A DNA stretch of 64,000 nucleotides, from positions 1,736,001 to 1,800,000 of the forward strand of contig NZ_CP126958.1 of assembly GCF_002871915.2 (NCBI RefSeq), in the 5' to 3' direction. The translations under genes were made by a program, and so were the position numbers. Below, piece by piece: positions 7,494 through 14,877 of this stretch; the stretch's first letter is position 1; the number at the start of each line of letters is the position of its first letter. The notes beneath the pieces are model-generated. The model was not told where the DNA came from, did not search any database, and saw only the letters and a list, made by a program, of their open reading frames with translations. The stretch is from Aerococcus loyolae. GTDB lineage: Bacteria > Bacillota > Bacilli > Lactobacillales > Aerococcaceae.

Positions 7494-8975
7494 TTATTCA
7501 GCTTGTCCCATCTTACTGAGGGCTTCTTCTAAATGATGTTTGGTCTTTTCCTTACCCATGACTTCAATGGTTAAGCCGATGGAAGGACCGTGTTCCTTAC
7601 CTGAAGTAGCAACACGCAGGGGCATGTAGAGGTTCTTTCCTTTAATGCCAGTGTCTTTTTGGACTTGTTTAATGGCCGCCATGATGTGTTCTTCATCGAA
7701 AGGTTCAATAGCGTCCAACTTATTATTGAAGTCGTTCACCACTTCATAGGCAGTGTCTGCGGACAGGATTTCCTTACCGCGTTCATCCACTTCTAGGGAA
7801 TCATGGAAGAACATGTCGGATAAGTCGACAATTTGTTTCGCATAAGACATTTCATCCTTATATAAGGATACTAATTTCTTAGTCCATGCCAATTCTTCCT
7901 CACTTGGGTTTTCAGAGACCCGTCCCGCTGCTTGCAGGTGAGGAATGGCCAAACGAGCGACGGTTTCTTCGTCAGCTGCCTTCATGTAACGGTTATTGAT
8001 CCATTCCAATTTCTTATTATCAAAAGCAGCCGGCGACTTGCTGAGACGGTTAGGGTCAAAAATTTCAATAAATTCTTCCTTAGAGAAGATTTCTTCTTCC
8101 CCTTTTGGTGACCAACCCAATAAGGCGATAAAGTTAAAGATCGCTTCAGGTAAGTAACCCAGGTCACGGTACTGCTCAATGAATTGGATGATGGACCCAT
8201 CCCGTTTGGAGAGTTTTTTCCCGGTTTCGGCACTGGTAATCAAGGACATATGGCCAAAAACAGGTGGCTCCCAGCCTAGTGCTTGATAGATCATGATTTG
8301 TTTAGGGGTGTTAGACAAGTGGTCATCCCCACGTAAGACATGGGTAATGGCCATGAGGTGGTCATCGACAACCACAGCGAAGTTATAGGTTGGTGACTTA
8401 TCATTCTTCCAAATAATAAAGTCGCCACCAATATCTTCAGAATGGATGCTGACCTCTCCTTTCACCATGTCGTCAAAGGTATAAGTTTCCCCTTCTGGAA
8501 TCCGGAAACGAACAGTTTCTGGACGCCCCTCTTCTCGGGCTGCTTGGATATCTTCCTCGGAACGATCGCGCCAGGTACCTTCATAGTGAGGCATGGTTCC
8601 AGCTGCCTTTTGGGCTTGGCGGGCCGCTTCTAGTTCTTCTTCGGTATCATAAGCATAGTAAGCGTCCCCTTGCTCAATCAATTGGTCAATGTATTTTTGA
8701 TAGATATCATAACGCTCTGATTGGCGGTAGGGACCGTATTGGCCTGGGTTTTCTGGGCTTTCATCCCAATCCAAACCTAACCATTTCAGGTTATCGATTT
8801 GGCTCTTCTCCCCATCAGCCACATTCCGTTTTTTATCGGTGTCTTCGATACGGATAATGAAGTCGCCACCCTCGTGACGTGCGAATAAATAATTAAACAA
8901 AGCGGTACGCGCATTGCCAATGTGTAAGTAACCCGTTGGACTTGGCGCATAGCGCACTCTGATCTTATCGGACAT
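7494..8975 (-). CDS. gltX: Glutamyl-tRNA synthetase
   Basis: Class I aminoacyl-tRNA synthetase that charges tRNA-Glu (and, in most Lactobacillales, tRNA-Gln before GatCAB amidation). From the ATG at 8975 it has 493 residues, the usual size. The HIGH-like motif is [12 protein letters not shown] at residues 10-21 and the KMSKS-like motif is KKLSKRDG near 253-260; IIRIEDTD is also present. The frame is open upstream to 9101, but that extension shows no similarity to synthetases. An AGAGGAG ribosome site directly touches an ATG at 8987 and lies 12 nt before the ATG at 8975, which favours the latter. No zinc-binding cysteine cluster is seen. Confidence 0.95.
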   Translation of the reverse strand: MSDKIRVRYAPSPTGYLHIGNARTALFNYLFARHEGGDFIIRIEDTDKKRNVADGEKSQIDNLKWLGLDWDESPENPGQYGPYRQSERYDIYQKYIDQLIEQGDAYYAYDTEEELEAARQAQKAAGTMPHYEGTWRDRSEEDIQAAREEGRPETVRFRIPEGETYTFDDMVKGEVSIHSEDIGGDFIIWKNDKSPTYNFAVVVDDHLMAITHVLRGDDHLSNTPKQIMIYQALGWEPPVFGHMSLITSAETGKKLSKRDGSIIQFIEQYRDLGYLPEAIFNFIALLGWSPKGEEEIFSKEEFIEIFDPNRLSKSPAAFDNKKLEWINNRYMKAADEETVARLAIPHLQAAGRVSENPSEEELAWTKKLVSLYKDEMSYAKQIVDLSDMFFHDSLEVDERGKEILSADTAYEVVNDFNNKLDAIEPFDEEHIMAAIKQVQKDTGIKGKNLYMPLRVATSGKEHGPSIGLTIEVMGKEKTKHHLEEALSKMGQAE

Positions 8976-9143
8976 AAATTTAGCCATCTCCTCTTTGTCT
9001 GTAAAGATTTCAATCGTTTCTATTCTACCATAACTTGGCCCTGCATAAAAAGGAATGGGCCAAAAAGCGAAGACTTCCTGCAAGTAAGGGGATCCCCCCA
9101 AAAAAGTACTTCAAATTCGAACAAGCTCGTCAGCAGTCCACTC

Positions 9144-9627
9144 CTAGCCCTTCAAAGTCACTTGACCAACCTTATCCCCTGCTTGAACGGCTTTAGGATC
9201 AGTCAGCTGCAAGCTTTCCACTTGGTCCGCTTGGGTTAAAACCAGCACACAAGTCGTTTCTGCTCCCGCTTGGCGAACGGCTTCCAGGTCCATTTGGGTC
9301 AAGAGCTGGCCGGCTTTGACTTGGTCACCGGCAGCTACCTTAGAGTTAAACGGTTTTCCATCCAAATCAACAGTGTTAAAGCCTAAATGGAGGAGGATTT
9401 CGAGTCCTTCCTCACTTTCCATACCAATGGCATGTTGGGTAGGAAATACTGTAGTCACCGTCCCAGTCACTGGGGCATAAATGGCGCCGTCATCGGGCTC
9501 AATGGCATAGCCGTCCCCCATCATCTTTTGGCTAAAGACCGGGTCAGAGACTGTCTCTAAAGGCACTAATTCTCCCTTAGCAATCGCTTCGAGGGTTACT
9601 GGGGTATTTTTAGCTTTTTTCTTTAAG
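9144..9627 (-). pseudogene. crr: Orphan PTS EIIA-Glc (crr-like) gene, 3' portion cut from its start by IS30
   Basis: The frame reads on from the IS edge as KKKAKNTPVTLEAIAKGELV and then PLETVSDPVFSQKMMGDGYAI, the N-terminal part of a glucose-type EIIA. Both family histidines are present: TQHAIG and the phosphorylated one in ILLHLGFNTVDLDG. The start codon lies on the far side of the IS (11037-11039). A GTG at 9566, preceded by AAGGGAG at good spacing, could still start a 140-residue protein lacking the first beta strand. EIIA-Glc normally passes phosphate from HPr to EIIBC. Whether the shortened protein is made or folds is unknown. Confidence 0.85.
9615..9627. repeat. Left 13-bp target-site duplication of the IS30 element
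   Basis: TTTTTTCTTTAAG here is repeated exactly at 11016-11028, directly outside the two ends of the element. A preceding C at 9614 could make it 14 bp, because the right end of the element also finishes with C. Confidence 0.85.
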
Positions 9628-9735
9628 GGTAAATTGCAATATCAAGTGCATATTTATTTTAAAAAATCCCAGTGTCATGCCAAATAACTAAAAAGCTGAT
9701 AAAGTCAATAATTCTTGGCCCGTTTTTCTCTAGCT

Positions 9736-9844
9736 TAAAGTGCTTGATTATCATTTAGAGATTCAGGGTGGGGCTGTCAAGGTGGAGAGCGAAGCGGACC
9801 TTGACTGGCCCACACTGAATCTCTATGCTTTGTTAAGCACTTTA
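9736..9844. repeat. Long imperfect palindrome at the 3' end of the IS30 transposase
   Basis: Outer arms TAAAGTGCTT (9736-9745) and AAGCACTTTA (9835-9844), and inner arms AGAGATTCAG (9757-9766) and CTGAATCTCT (9815-9824), continue into GTCAAGGT / ACCTTGAC near the centre. The transposase stop codon is in the outer right arm. As RNA this would fold into a hairpin of about 109 nt. It could stabilise or terminate the transposase mRNA or block read-through from outside; the role is inferred. Confidence 0.75.
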
Positions 9845-10912
9845 GCCTGCTTCTTTAAGCGTTTCCTGAAGTTTCGCAACTTCTAGGTTATAACAGTCGT
9901 TAGGGGTTTGATAATCTAAGACCTTTCTAAAGCGATTATTTATTGTATTCGTATAGTGTGCGAGTTCCTGGTATGTCAGCTTTTTAAAGCTTGTCCCTTT
10001 GGGCAAGAATTCTCTTAACATGCGATTATGTCTCTCATTACTGCCTTTTTCCCAAGCTGAATAGGCATGGGCGAAAAAGACTTCCAAATCCTTCAGAGCA
10101 TACTCAAGCTGAGATAGTTTAGAAAATTCACTGCCGTTATCGGTCGTTAAGGTTTTAAAACACGCTTGACCCTCTTTAAGAATCACCTTTTTAACCGATT
10201 TTACAATGGAATCTGCATCCCACTTCCAAGTCTTCTTGGTGAGGAATTTTCGCGTTTTCCGTTCAACTAGAGTAATAAGACATGGCTCTCCTTTAGTCTT
10301 CTTTCCTATCACGAGGTCAAGCTCCCAGTGACCAAATTCTTCTCTTGAAAGGACGTCTGGGCATCGCTGATCAATGCTTTTTCCAAATACCTTTTTATTC
10401 GTCCCACGCGGTTCACTAGGTTGTTTTCTTGGACGAATCCTTGTTTTCATAGGAAGATCAATATTCCTCACATTTAATAAACCAAGATTGATATATTTAT
10501 ACATGGTTTTGGTGCAAGGAACTCTTTCTAAAGGGTGTTTTCTGCGGTAATCATGAATAAACGTATCAACACTGAAAATACGGTCTTCTTTAGGTGTCAG
10601 TAAGGCTTCCTCAAAGGCTTTAATGAAGTTAGATTTTCCATACAAAGCGCCTCTGGCTTTAGAATTTGACCGATTATCTTTATAAACACGCGAGCCAGTT
10701 TCTGCAAGATAGACATCAACGTAGGTATGATCATAGTTCATTTGACGTGTTTTTCCACGTTTTAGTTCACGAGATATGGTGCATTGATTGACGCCAACGG
10801 CGTCAGCAATCTCTTTCTGTTTATGTCCTTCTTGGTGCATTGCTTGGATAATTCCGCGTTTTTCTGCAGAAAGGTGTGTATATGATCTAGGTTTCGTGTT
10901 AGAATGTTTCAT
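9842..10912 (-). CDS. IS30-family transposase
   Basis: A 356-residue DDE transposase. The N-terminus has the helix-turn-helix (EKRGIIQAMHQEGHKQKEIA) and the IS30-type ISRELKRG segment. The catalytic triad blocks are GHWELDLVIGKKT (first Asp), LTTDNGSEFS (second Asp) and GSNERHNRMLREFLPKG (Glu). The frame is undisturbed and the size is normal for IS30, so it is probably functional. An AAAGGAG site lies 12 nt before the ATG. It is encoded on the same strand as the crr gene it disrupts. Confidence 0.95.
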   Translation of the reverse strand: MKHSNTKPRSYTHLSAEKRGIIQAMHQEGHKQKEIADAVGVNQCTISRELKRGKTRQMNYDHTYVDVYLAETGSRVYKDNRSNSKARGALYGKSNFIKAFEEALLTPKEDRIFSVDTFIHDYRRKHPLERVPCTKTMYKYINLGLLNVRNIDLPMKTRIRPRKQPSEPRGTNKKVFGKSIDQRCPDVLSREEFGHWELDLVIGKKTKGEPCLITLVERKTRKFLTKKTWKWDADSIVKSVKKVILKEGQACFKTLTTDNGSEFSKLSQLEYALKDLEVFFAHAYSAWEKGSNERHNRMLREFLPKGTSFKKLTYQELAHYTNTINNRFRKVLDYQTPNDCYNLEVAKLQETLKEAG

Positions 10913-11015
10913 AGCCAGTGAGTGCTCCTTTACTTGGGTTTAGACGCTTTTAAGTATAGAGCATCACTGGTTTTTTGTCGTCCTTTTCTCTATGCACTTC
11001 ATTTTACAATTTACC

Positions 11016-11028
11016 TTTTTTCTTTAAG
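11016..11028. repeat. Right 13-bp target-site duplication of the IS30 element
   Basis: An exact copy of 9615-9627, directly outside the right inverted repeat. It is part of the crr codons 4-8 (FLKKK region), so the same codons occur on both sides of the element. Confidence 0.85.
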
Positions 11029-11039
11029 AAATCAAACAT
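11016..11039 (-). pseudogene. crr: 5' stump of the disrupted crr gene
   Basis: From ATG at 11039 the codons read MFDFLKKK and then run into the IS end (GKL, stop). Joined to the other side of the element this gives MFDFLKKKAKNTPVTLEAI, a natural EIIA-Glc N-terminus, so the original gene can be rebuilt exactly. GGAGCAGGAAG precedes the ATG as ribosome site. Confidence 0.85.
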
Positions 11040-11180
11040 CTTCCTGCTCCTTTTAATGGGCGCTTAACCTTCTGGCAAGGGTCGCTGGCCCGTCAATTCG
11101 TGTTAGGGATAGTTTACCATGAAAGGTTGAGAATAACAGAATTTTTCCTGGAATTTTCCCCACTTGGATCTTCCACTCAC

Positions 11181-11900
11181 TCAAGCCTTTTTTATAAAGG
11201 TCAAGTGGTGGGCGTTTGATTCTTGGGCCAGGTAGCGGTAACCTGCCTCATTAAATGCCTTCACCTGGCTGAGATCAGTCACTTGATGGTTGATGAGGTA
11301 ATTAAGTAATTGCCCCCGGCCCTTTTTAGCAGTCGTGGAATGCTGTTTACGCTTACCATCCTTCACTTGGTAAAAATCCACATCGATCCAGTCATAGCGG
11401 TCGGGATCGAGCAGGCTGGCAAATTCCTGGCTGGCTAGATTAAGAACGGTCTCTCCCGGTTCAAAGGCTTGATCAAAAGCCCCCTGCCAAAACTTCCTTA
11501 ACGACTGGCCTGCCACTTTCAAGGGCATGGATAAGTCCAAACGGTAGGCCTTAATGGGCTGGGTCGCAGGGATGGGCCCATAGAGGGCAGACAAAATCCG
11601 CACCTGGTCTTTCAGATAGGTCTTAATACTGGCGTCGCTTAAGTCCAAGTCCAGCTGTCGGTAAGCCAAACCGTGGTAGAGGCGAATGGCCGGATAGGTA
11701 CGCTCTTGGTCAAAAGCCTGGATGTAAGCTAAGTTGGTCGCTAAGAGTTTGTCCTTTACCTTCAAGGTATTCGCCACTGCTTCAGGGCTCAGTGATTGAA
11801 GTGCCTGGACCACTGCTTGACTTTTAGAATTTAGCTGCCAATCGCTTGCTAAGGGATGATCGAGGCTCATTTCTTTTGCGGGTGAGAAAATAATTTTCAT
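11181..11900 (-). CDS. yaaA: YaaA-family peroxide-stress protein
   Basis: A 239-residue cytoplasmic protein with the family start MKIIFSPAKEM. It carries the conserved interior blocks AIRLYHGLAYRQLDL, ILSALYGPIPATQPIKAYRLDLS and NLASQEFASLL, and the late KKGRGQLLNYLINH. YaaA (DUF328) lowers free iron and protects DNA from peroxide damage in E. coli; its structure is a nucleic-acid-binding fold. Length matches the family. It is monocistronic here: crr and the IS lie downstream, and a dispersed repeat (11977-12082) lies upstream. Confidence 0.88.
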   Translation of the reverse strand: MKIIFSPAKEMSLDHPLASDWQLNSKSQAVVQALQSLSPEAVANTLKVKDKLLATNLAYIQAFDQERTYPAIRLYHGLAYRQLDLDLSDASIKTYLKDQVRILSALYGPIPATQPIKAYRLDLSMPLKVAGQSLRKFWQGAFDQAFEPGETVLNLASQEFASLLDPDRYDWIDVDFYQVKDGKRKQHSTTAKKGRGQLLNYLINHQVTDLSQVKAFNEAGYRYLAQESNAHHLTFIKKA

Positions 11901-11976
11901 GAAAAGTCTCCTTTAAAGAGTTCTGCTGGTCTTATTTTACCATAGAGTCATAGCGATCTTGCTCTTTGACGCGCTT

Positions 11977-12082
11977 GTCACAGGACGAACGTCCACTTCA
12001 CAAACTATTTACGGTAGGCTGTCGCCTATCTCCCATAAGTTTGCTCCAGTGCTTTCGTCCTCTTGTGTGACTGTCACACTCT
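11977..12082 (-). repeat. Dispersed intergenic repeat, short copy
   Basis: On the minus strand it begins GAGTGTGACAGTCACA (end at 12082), continues with GAGGACGAAAGCACTGGAGC, and finishes with the GTGGACGTTCGTCCTGTGAC module. The same end modules occur at 47749-47978 and 60093-60500. Further left, 11952-11982 also matches 21757-21787. It lies between the divergent yaaA and PlsC-like genes. Confidence 0.75.
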
Positions 12083-12173
12083 ACCATTTATTGTTGATTA
12101 AATAACTTTATTGGACAAAAAAGTCAAATTATATTATGGTTTTTTTATCAGTTTTTTAGGGGAGTAGAGGAAA

Positions 12174-12863
12174 ATGGAAAGAGAATTTGGTCCAGTCTTG
12201 GGTTTTTGTAGAAGAATCGTGCGTTTATTTATACCTACCTACCGCATCGACCAAGACGCTTCGGTTGATTTGAACCAGCCAACTGTCTTTGTCTCCCACC
12301 ATGAAAACCTTAGAGGCCCGCTTAAAATCATCATCTGGACTACCATTTTTATGCGGATCTGGGTCTTGGCTAAGTTAACTGAGCCCAAGGCCTGCTACCA
12401 ACACTTTGTGGACTATACCTTTACCCAACGTTTCCACCTGCCCAAAGCCATTGCCAAATTACTGGCTTTTCCAGCAGCCTGGATCGCTTCTTTCTTTCTC
12501 AACCAAGCCCGGGTTATCCCCGTTTATCGCGGTAGCCGCCAACTCAAGAAGACCTTTACCTGTAGTCTCCAAGCCCTAGAAGAGCGTATCCCGGTGACTA
12601 TCTTTCCTGATGTGGACTATCAAAGTAAAGACCAGCCGGTAGGAAAAATCTATGAAGGCTTTCTCCACTTAGAGAAGCTCTACTACCGTAAATACCAAGA
12701 GCATATTCAATTTGTTCCCCTCTACGCCAACCGCAAAACCCATAAAATCTATTGCGGACAAGCCGTCACCTTCCAAGGGTCTAAAGAAAATTTCCGCCAA
12801 GAACGTGACCACGTGGCCCAGGAACTCCAAGACCAACTTAACCGTCTAATTGATAAAGACTAA
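12174..12863 (+). CDS. PlsC-like (LPLAT) acyltransferase homologue with altered motif I
   Basis: A 229-residue protein with the order of blocks seen in lysophospholipid acyltransferases: VFVSHHENLRGPL (motif I region), ARVIPVYRGSRQ (motif II), VTIFPDVDYQS (motif III, usually FPEGTRS) and IQFVPLYANRK (motif IV). The catalytic HX4D dyad is not intact, since no Asp lies five residues after either His, and the motif III Glu is Asp. A hydrophobic segment near residues 95-115 could touch the membrane. It may use another lipid substrate or be inactive. A good terminator follows. Confidence 0.6.
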   Translation: MEREFGPVLGFCRRIVRLFIPTYRIDQDASVDLNQPTVFVSHHENLRGPLKIIIWTTIFMRIWVLAKLTEPKACYQHFVDYTFTQRFHLPKAIAKLLAFPAAWIASFFLNQARVIPVYRGSRQLKKTFTCSLQALEERIPVTIFPDVDYQSKDQPVGKIYEGFLHLEKLYYRKYQEHIQFVPLYANRKTHKIYCGQAVTFQGSKENFRQERDHVAQELQDQLNRLIDKD

Positions 12864-12876
12864 ATCCAATCAAGTG

Positions 12877-12910
12877 AGCCCTCAGCTAAAAAATGGCTGG
12901 GGGCTTTTTT
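12877..12910 (+). terminator. Intrinsic terminator of the PlsC-like gene
   Basis: Stem AGCCCTCAGC (12877-12886) with GCTGGGGGCT (12896-12905), one G-T pair, followed by a T run. It lies 14 bp after the stop codon. Confidence 0.85.
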
Positions 12911-12958
12911 CTTCTTCGCTCCTAAGTCTAATTTCCAGCTTTTTCCGCTTCTTACCCT

Positions 12959-12996
12959 TATAATAAAAGTAGTAGGTGGTCAAATACTGGCCACCA
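12959..12996 (+). promoter_or_regulatory. Putative promoter and palindromic operator of the lipocalin-like gene
   Basis: A TATAAT -10 (12959-12964) is followed within about 12 bp by an 8-bp inverted repeat, GGTGGTCA / TGGCCACC with loop AATAC (12976-12996). The repeat covers the expected transcription start, just before the ribosome site. It could be a repressor site or a leader hairpin. The -35 region is weak. Confidence 0.4.
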
Positions 12997-13022
12997 AAAA
13001 TAAAACATGAGGAGGAATGACG

Positions 13023-13448
13023 ATGTCAATGCGTGATCAATTAATCGGTACCTGGCGTTTGCTTTCTTACGAAACTGAAAAAGACGGCGAAAAAGTTTAT
13101 CCTTTCGGCGAAGACGCTAAGGGCTTTATTATGTACAATCCTGATGGCTACATGTCAGCTCAATTATCCAAAGTGGGTCGGACCCCATATGAATCTGGAG
13201 ACATCCACACGGGAACTACCGAAGAAATGGCTGAAGCAGCCCACGGTTACATGGCCTACTCAGGTCGTTTTGAAGTGGACGAAGAAAAAGGGGAAGTCAC
13301 CCACCACATGGACGTTTCCATGAACCCTACTTGGGAAGGCCAAGCCCAACCCCGGGTCGGTCAAATTGACGGCAAGATCTTATCGATCTATAACGGCCTC
13401 CACCCCGAAGACCAACTCAAATGGGAACGCGTAGAACCCCATCAATAA
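13023..13448 (+). CDS. Lipocalin-like domain protein
   Basis: A 141-residue cytoplasmic protein of the lipocalin-like family (similar to PF13924). The N-terminus LIGTWRLLSYE and the following GFIMYNPDGYMSAQL strand are the family hallmarks, and the rest is beta-rich (YMAYSGRFEVDEEKGEVTHH). Members bind small hydrophobic molecules or have unknown roles. AGGAGG at 13010-13015 lies 7 nt before ATG 13023; the earlier ATG at 13017 is too close to it. A dispersed repeat starts 3 bp after the stop codon. Confidence 0.75.
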   Translation: MSMRDQLIGTWRLLSYETEKDGEKVYPFGEDAKGFIMYNPDGYMSAQLSKVGRTPYESGDIHTGTTEEMAEAAHGYMAYSGRFEVDEEKGEVTHHMDVSMNPTWEGQAQPRVGQIDGKILSIYNGLHPEDQLKWERVEPHQ

Positions 13449-13450
13449 AA

Positions 13451-13698
13451 GAGTGCGACGGGTGCACCGAAAGGCAAGACCACTGGAGGAAAATCCCATA
13501 AGCGCAGTTATAAGGATATGAGGAAGAATCAGGGAGGGCGATTCCTTGGAAGAAAAGATGAAAAGATCAGCTTGCTGATCGTTCAACTTTTCTGAAAGGA
13601 CATCCCCTACCCCTTCCGAGTTCAACTGGCTGAGTGTTGGATTTTCTGAAGGGACTTCAAGGCCGGCGTACGAACTCAACTAAAGTGCGACAGTCACA
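13451..13698 (+). repeat. Dispersed intergenic repeat, long composite copy
   Basis: Fills the 304-bp gap after the lipocalin-like gene. It starts GAGTGCGACGGGTGCACC and ends AAGTGCGACAGTCACA. Between them lie module 13510-13551 (ATAAGGATATGAGGAAGAAT...), a perfect hairpin GATCAGC-TT-GCTGATC (13565-13580), and a 50-bp module at 13577-13626. These match, with few changes, the minus strands of 47801-47917 and 60268-60500. Orientation is the same as the upstream gene. Confidence 0.85.
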
Positions 13699-13752
13699 TC
13701 TGATAAGATTTAGAAACAATTTTTAATAGACATTCATAAGGAGGACTCATTT

Positions 13753-14511
13753 ATGGCAAATACCAATCGTGTTGTTGTAGTCACTGGTGGCGGGTCAGGG
13801 ATTGGTCTCGCTATCGCTAAAAGTTTTGCAGAAAACGGAGATAAGGTGGCTATTCTCGGTCGGACTAAGGAAAAATTAGACAAGGCTGCTGAAGGGAATG
13901 ACAATCTTTACGGTTTCCCTTGTGACATCCAAGTCGAAGACGAAGTCAAAGCAACGACCGAAGCCATCGCCAAAGAACTCGGTGACATTGACGTCTTAGT
14001 CAATAATGCAGGTTTGCAAAGAATTCATTCCGTGGAAGACTTCCCCCTATCTGACTGGGACCAAGTGATCGGTACCATCTTAACCGGGACCTTCCTCATG
14101 ACCAAGTACTCCCTCCCCTACATGACCAAAAATGAATGGGGCCGGGTGATTACCATTTCTTCTGGACATGGTCGTCGTCCCGATAAATACAAGTCAGCTT
14201 ATGTAGCGGCTAAACACGGCCAAATCGGCTTCACTAATACTGTCGCTATGGAATATGCCCAGGCCGGCATTACCGCTAACTCCATTCTCCCAGGGGCTAC
14301 CAATACTGATTTAATCCAAAATCAATTAGGTGACCTGGCCGAAAAAGACGGGACTTCTAAACAAGAAGCCCTGGAAACCCATATCTTAGGCGCTCAATGG
14401 ATGAAAGAACTCATTGAACCCGAAGAAATCGGTGCCTTAGCCGTCTTCCTAGCTTCTGACGGGGCTGCGAAGATTACCGGCGAAGCGATCGGGATCACCG
14501 GTGGCGAATAG
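13753..14511 (+). CDS. Short-chain dehydrogenase/reductase
   Basis: A 252-residue classical SDR. Cofactor motif TGGGSGIG is at residues 11-18, NNAG near 90, catalytic Ser in ISSGHG, and YVAAK supplies the catalytic Tyr and Lys. The C-terminus ends GEAIGITGGE. The general look (FLASDGAAKITG) resembles 3-hydroxybutyrate or glucose dehydrogenase-like SDRs; the substrate cannot be named. An LGR segment after the second strand (AILGRT) suggests NADP(H) preference. TAAGGAGGA lies ahead of the ATG. The gene stands alone, with a dispersed repeat upstream and a terminator downstream. Confidence 0.85.
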   Translation: MANTNRVVVVTGGGSGIGLAIAKSFAENGDKVAILGRTKEKLDKAAEGNDNLYGFPCDIQVEDEVKATTEAIAKELGDIDVLVNNAGLQRIHSVEDFPLSDWDQVIGTILTGTFLMTKYSLPYMTKNEWGRVITISSGHGRRPDKYKSAYVAAKHGQIGFTNTVAMEYAQAGITANSILPGATNTDLIQNQLGDLAEKDGTSKQEALETHILGAQWMKELIEPEEIGALAVFLASDGAAKITGEAIGITGGE

Positions 14512-14539
14512 GATAATCACTAGCTAAGATTAAATAACG

Positions 14540-14580
14540 AACAAGCCCAGGTCTTATAGTCACCTGGGCTTGTTTGCTTT
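14540..14580. terminator. Strong terminator after the SDR gene
   Basis: Perfect 13-bp stem AACAAGCCCAGGT (14540-14552) / ACCTGGGCTTGTT (14562-14574), followed on plus by T-rich sequence. The gap 14512-14877 holds this, the next terminator and no credible gene. Confidence 0.8.
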
Positions 14581-14762
14581 TTATTAACACTAGGGTATTA
14601 TTACTATCAAATCAGGGTAATTTATGCCATGCTTTGAAGCCTGGCAACCCCCTATTTATCGCTCCACTATTAGTGAGAATAGTGATTGAGCTGTTCCGTT
14701 TCTGGCTAGAGACACGAGACGATGATTAGTTGCCACCAGCCCACACGCTAAGCCGCAGAGCG

Positions 14763-14799
14763 AAAAATAGCCATCCCATGGCAGTGGGATGGCTATTTT
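14763..14799. terminator. Bidirectional terminator facing the DUF2974 gene
   Basis: Perfect 15-bp stem AAAATAGCCATCCCA (14764-14778) / TGGGATGGCTATTTT (14785-14799), loop of six. It ends in T tracts on both strands and lies 79 bp past the minus-strand DUF2974 stop. Confidence 0.8.
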
Positions 14800-14877
14800 G
14801 CTTTTCAAATCGAAAATTTTTACCCTGCCGCATTTCAATGACGTCATCAATCGACCAATTTTCAAAACAATTCTGCC

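Larger units (their letters stand above)
9628..11015 (-). mobile_element. IS30-family insertion sequence (complete, 1388 bp)
   Basis: The ends are imperfect inverted repeats of about 25 bp: reading inward, GGTAAATTGCAATATCAAGT on the left (from 9628) and GGTAAATTGTAAAATGAAGT on the right (from 11015), both going on with GCATA. One intact IS30 transposase lies inside. Flanking 13-bp direct repeats and the split crr gene fix the exact borders and show that insertion was recent enough to leave the target readable. A large palindrome lies between the transposase stop and the left end. Confidence 0.92.

Noticed and set aside
8976-9101. N-terminal extension of gltX (42 extra residues)
   Set aside because: No synthetase similarity; the ribosome site and the conserved start support ATG at 8975.
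14656-14865. 69-codon frame on minus between the two terminators
   Set aside because: It is crossed by a perfect terminator hairpin and has no ribosome site or family features.
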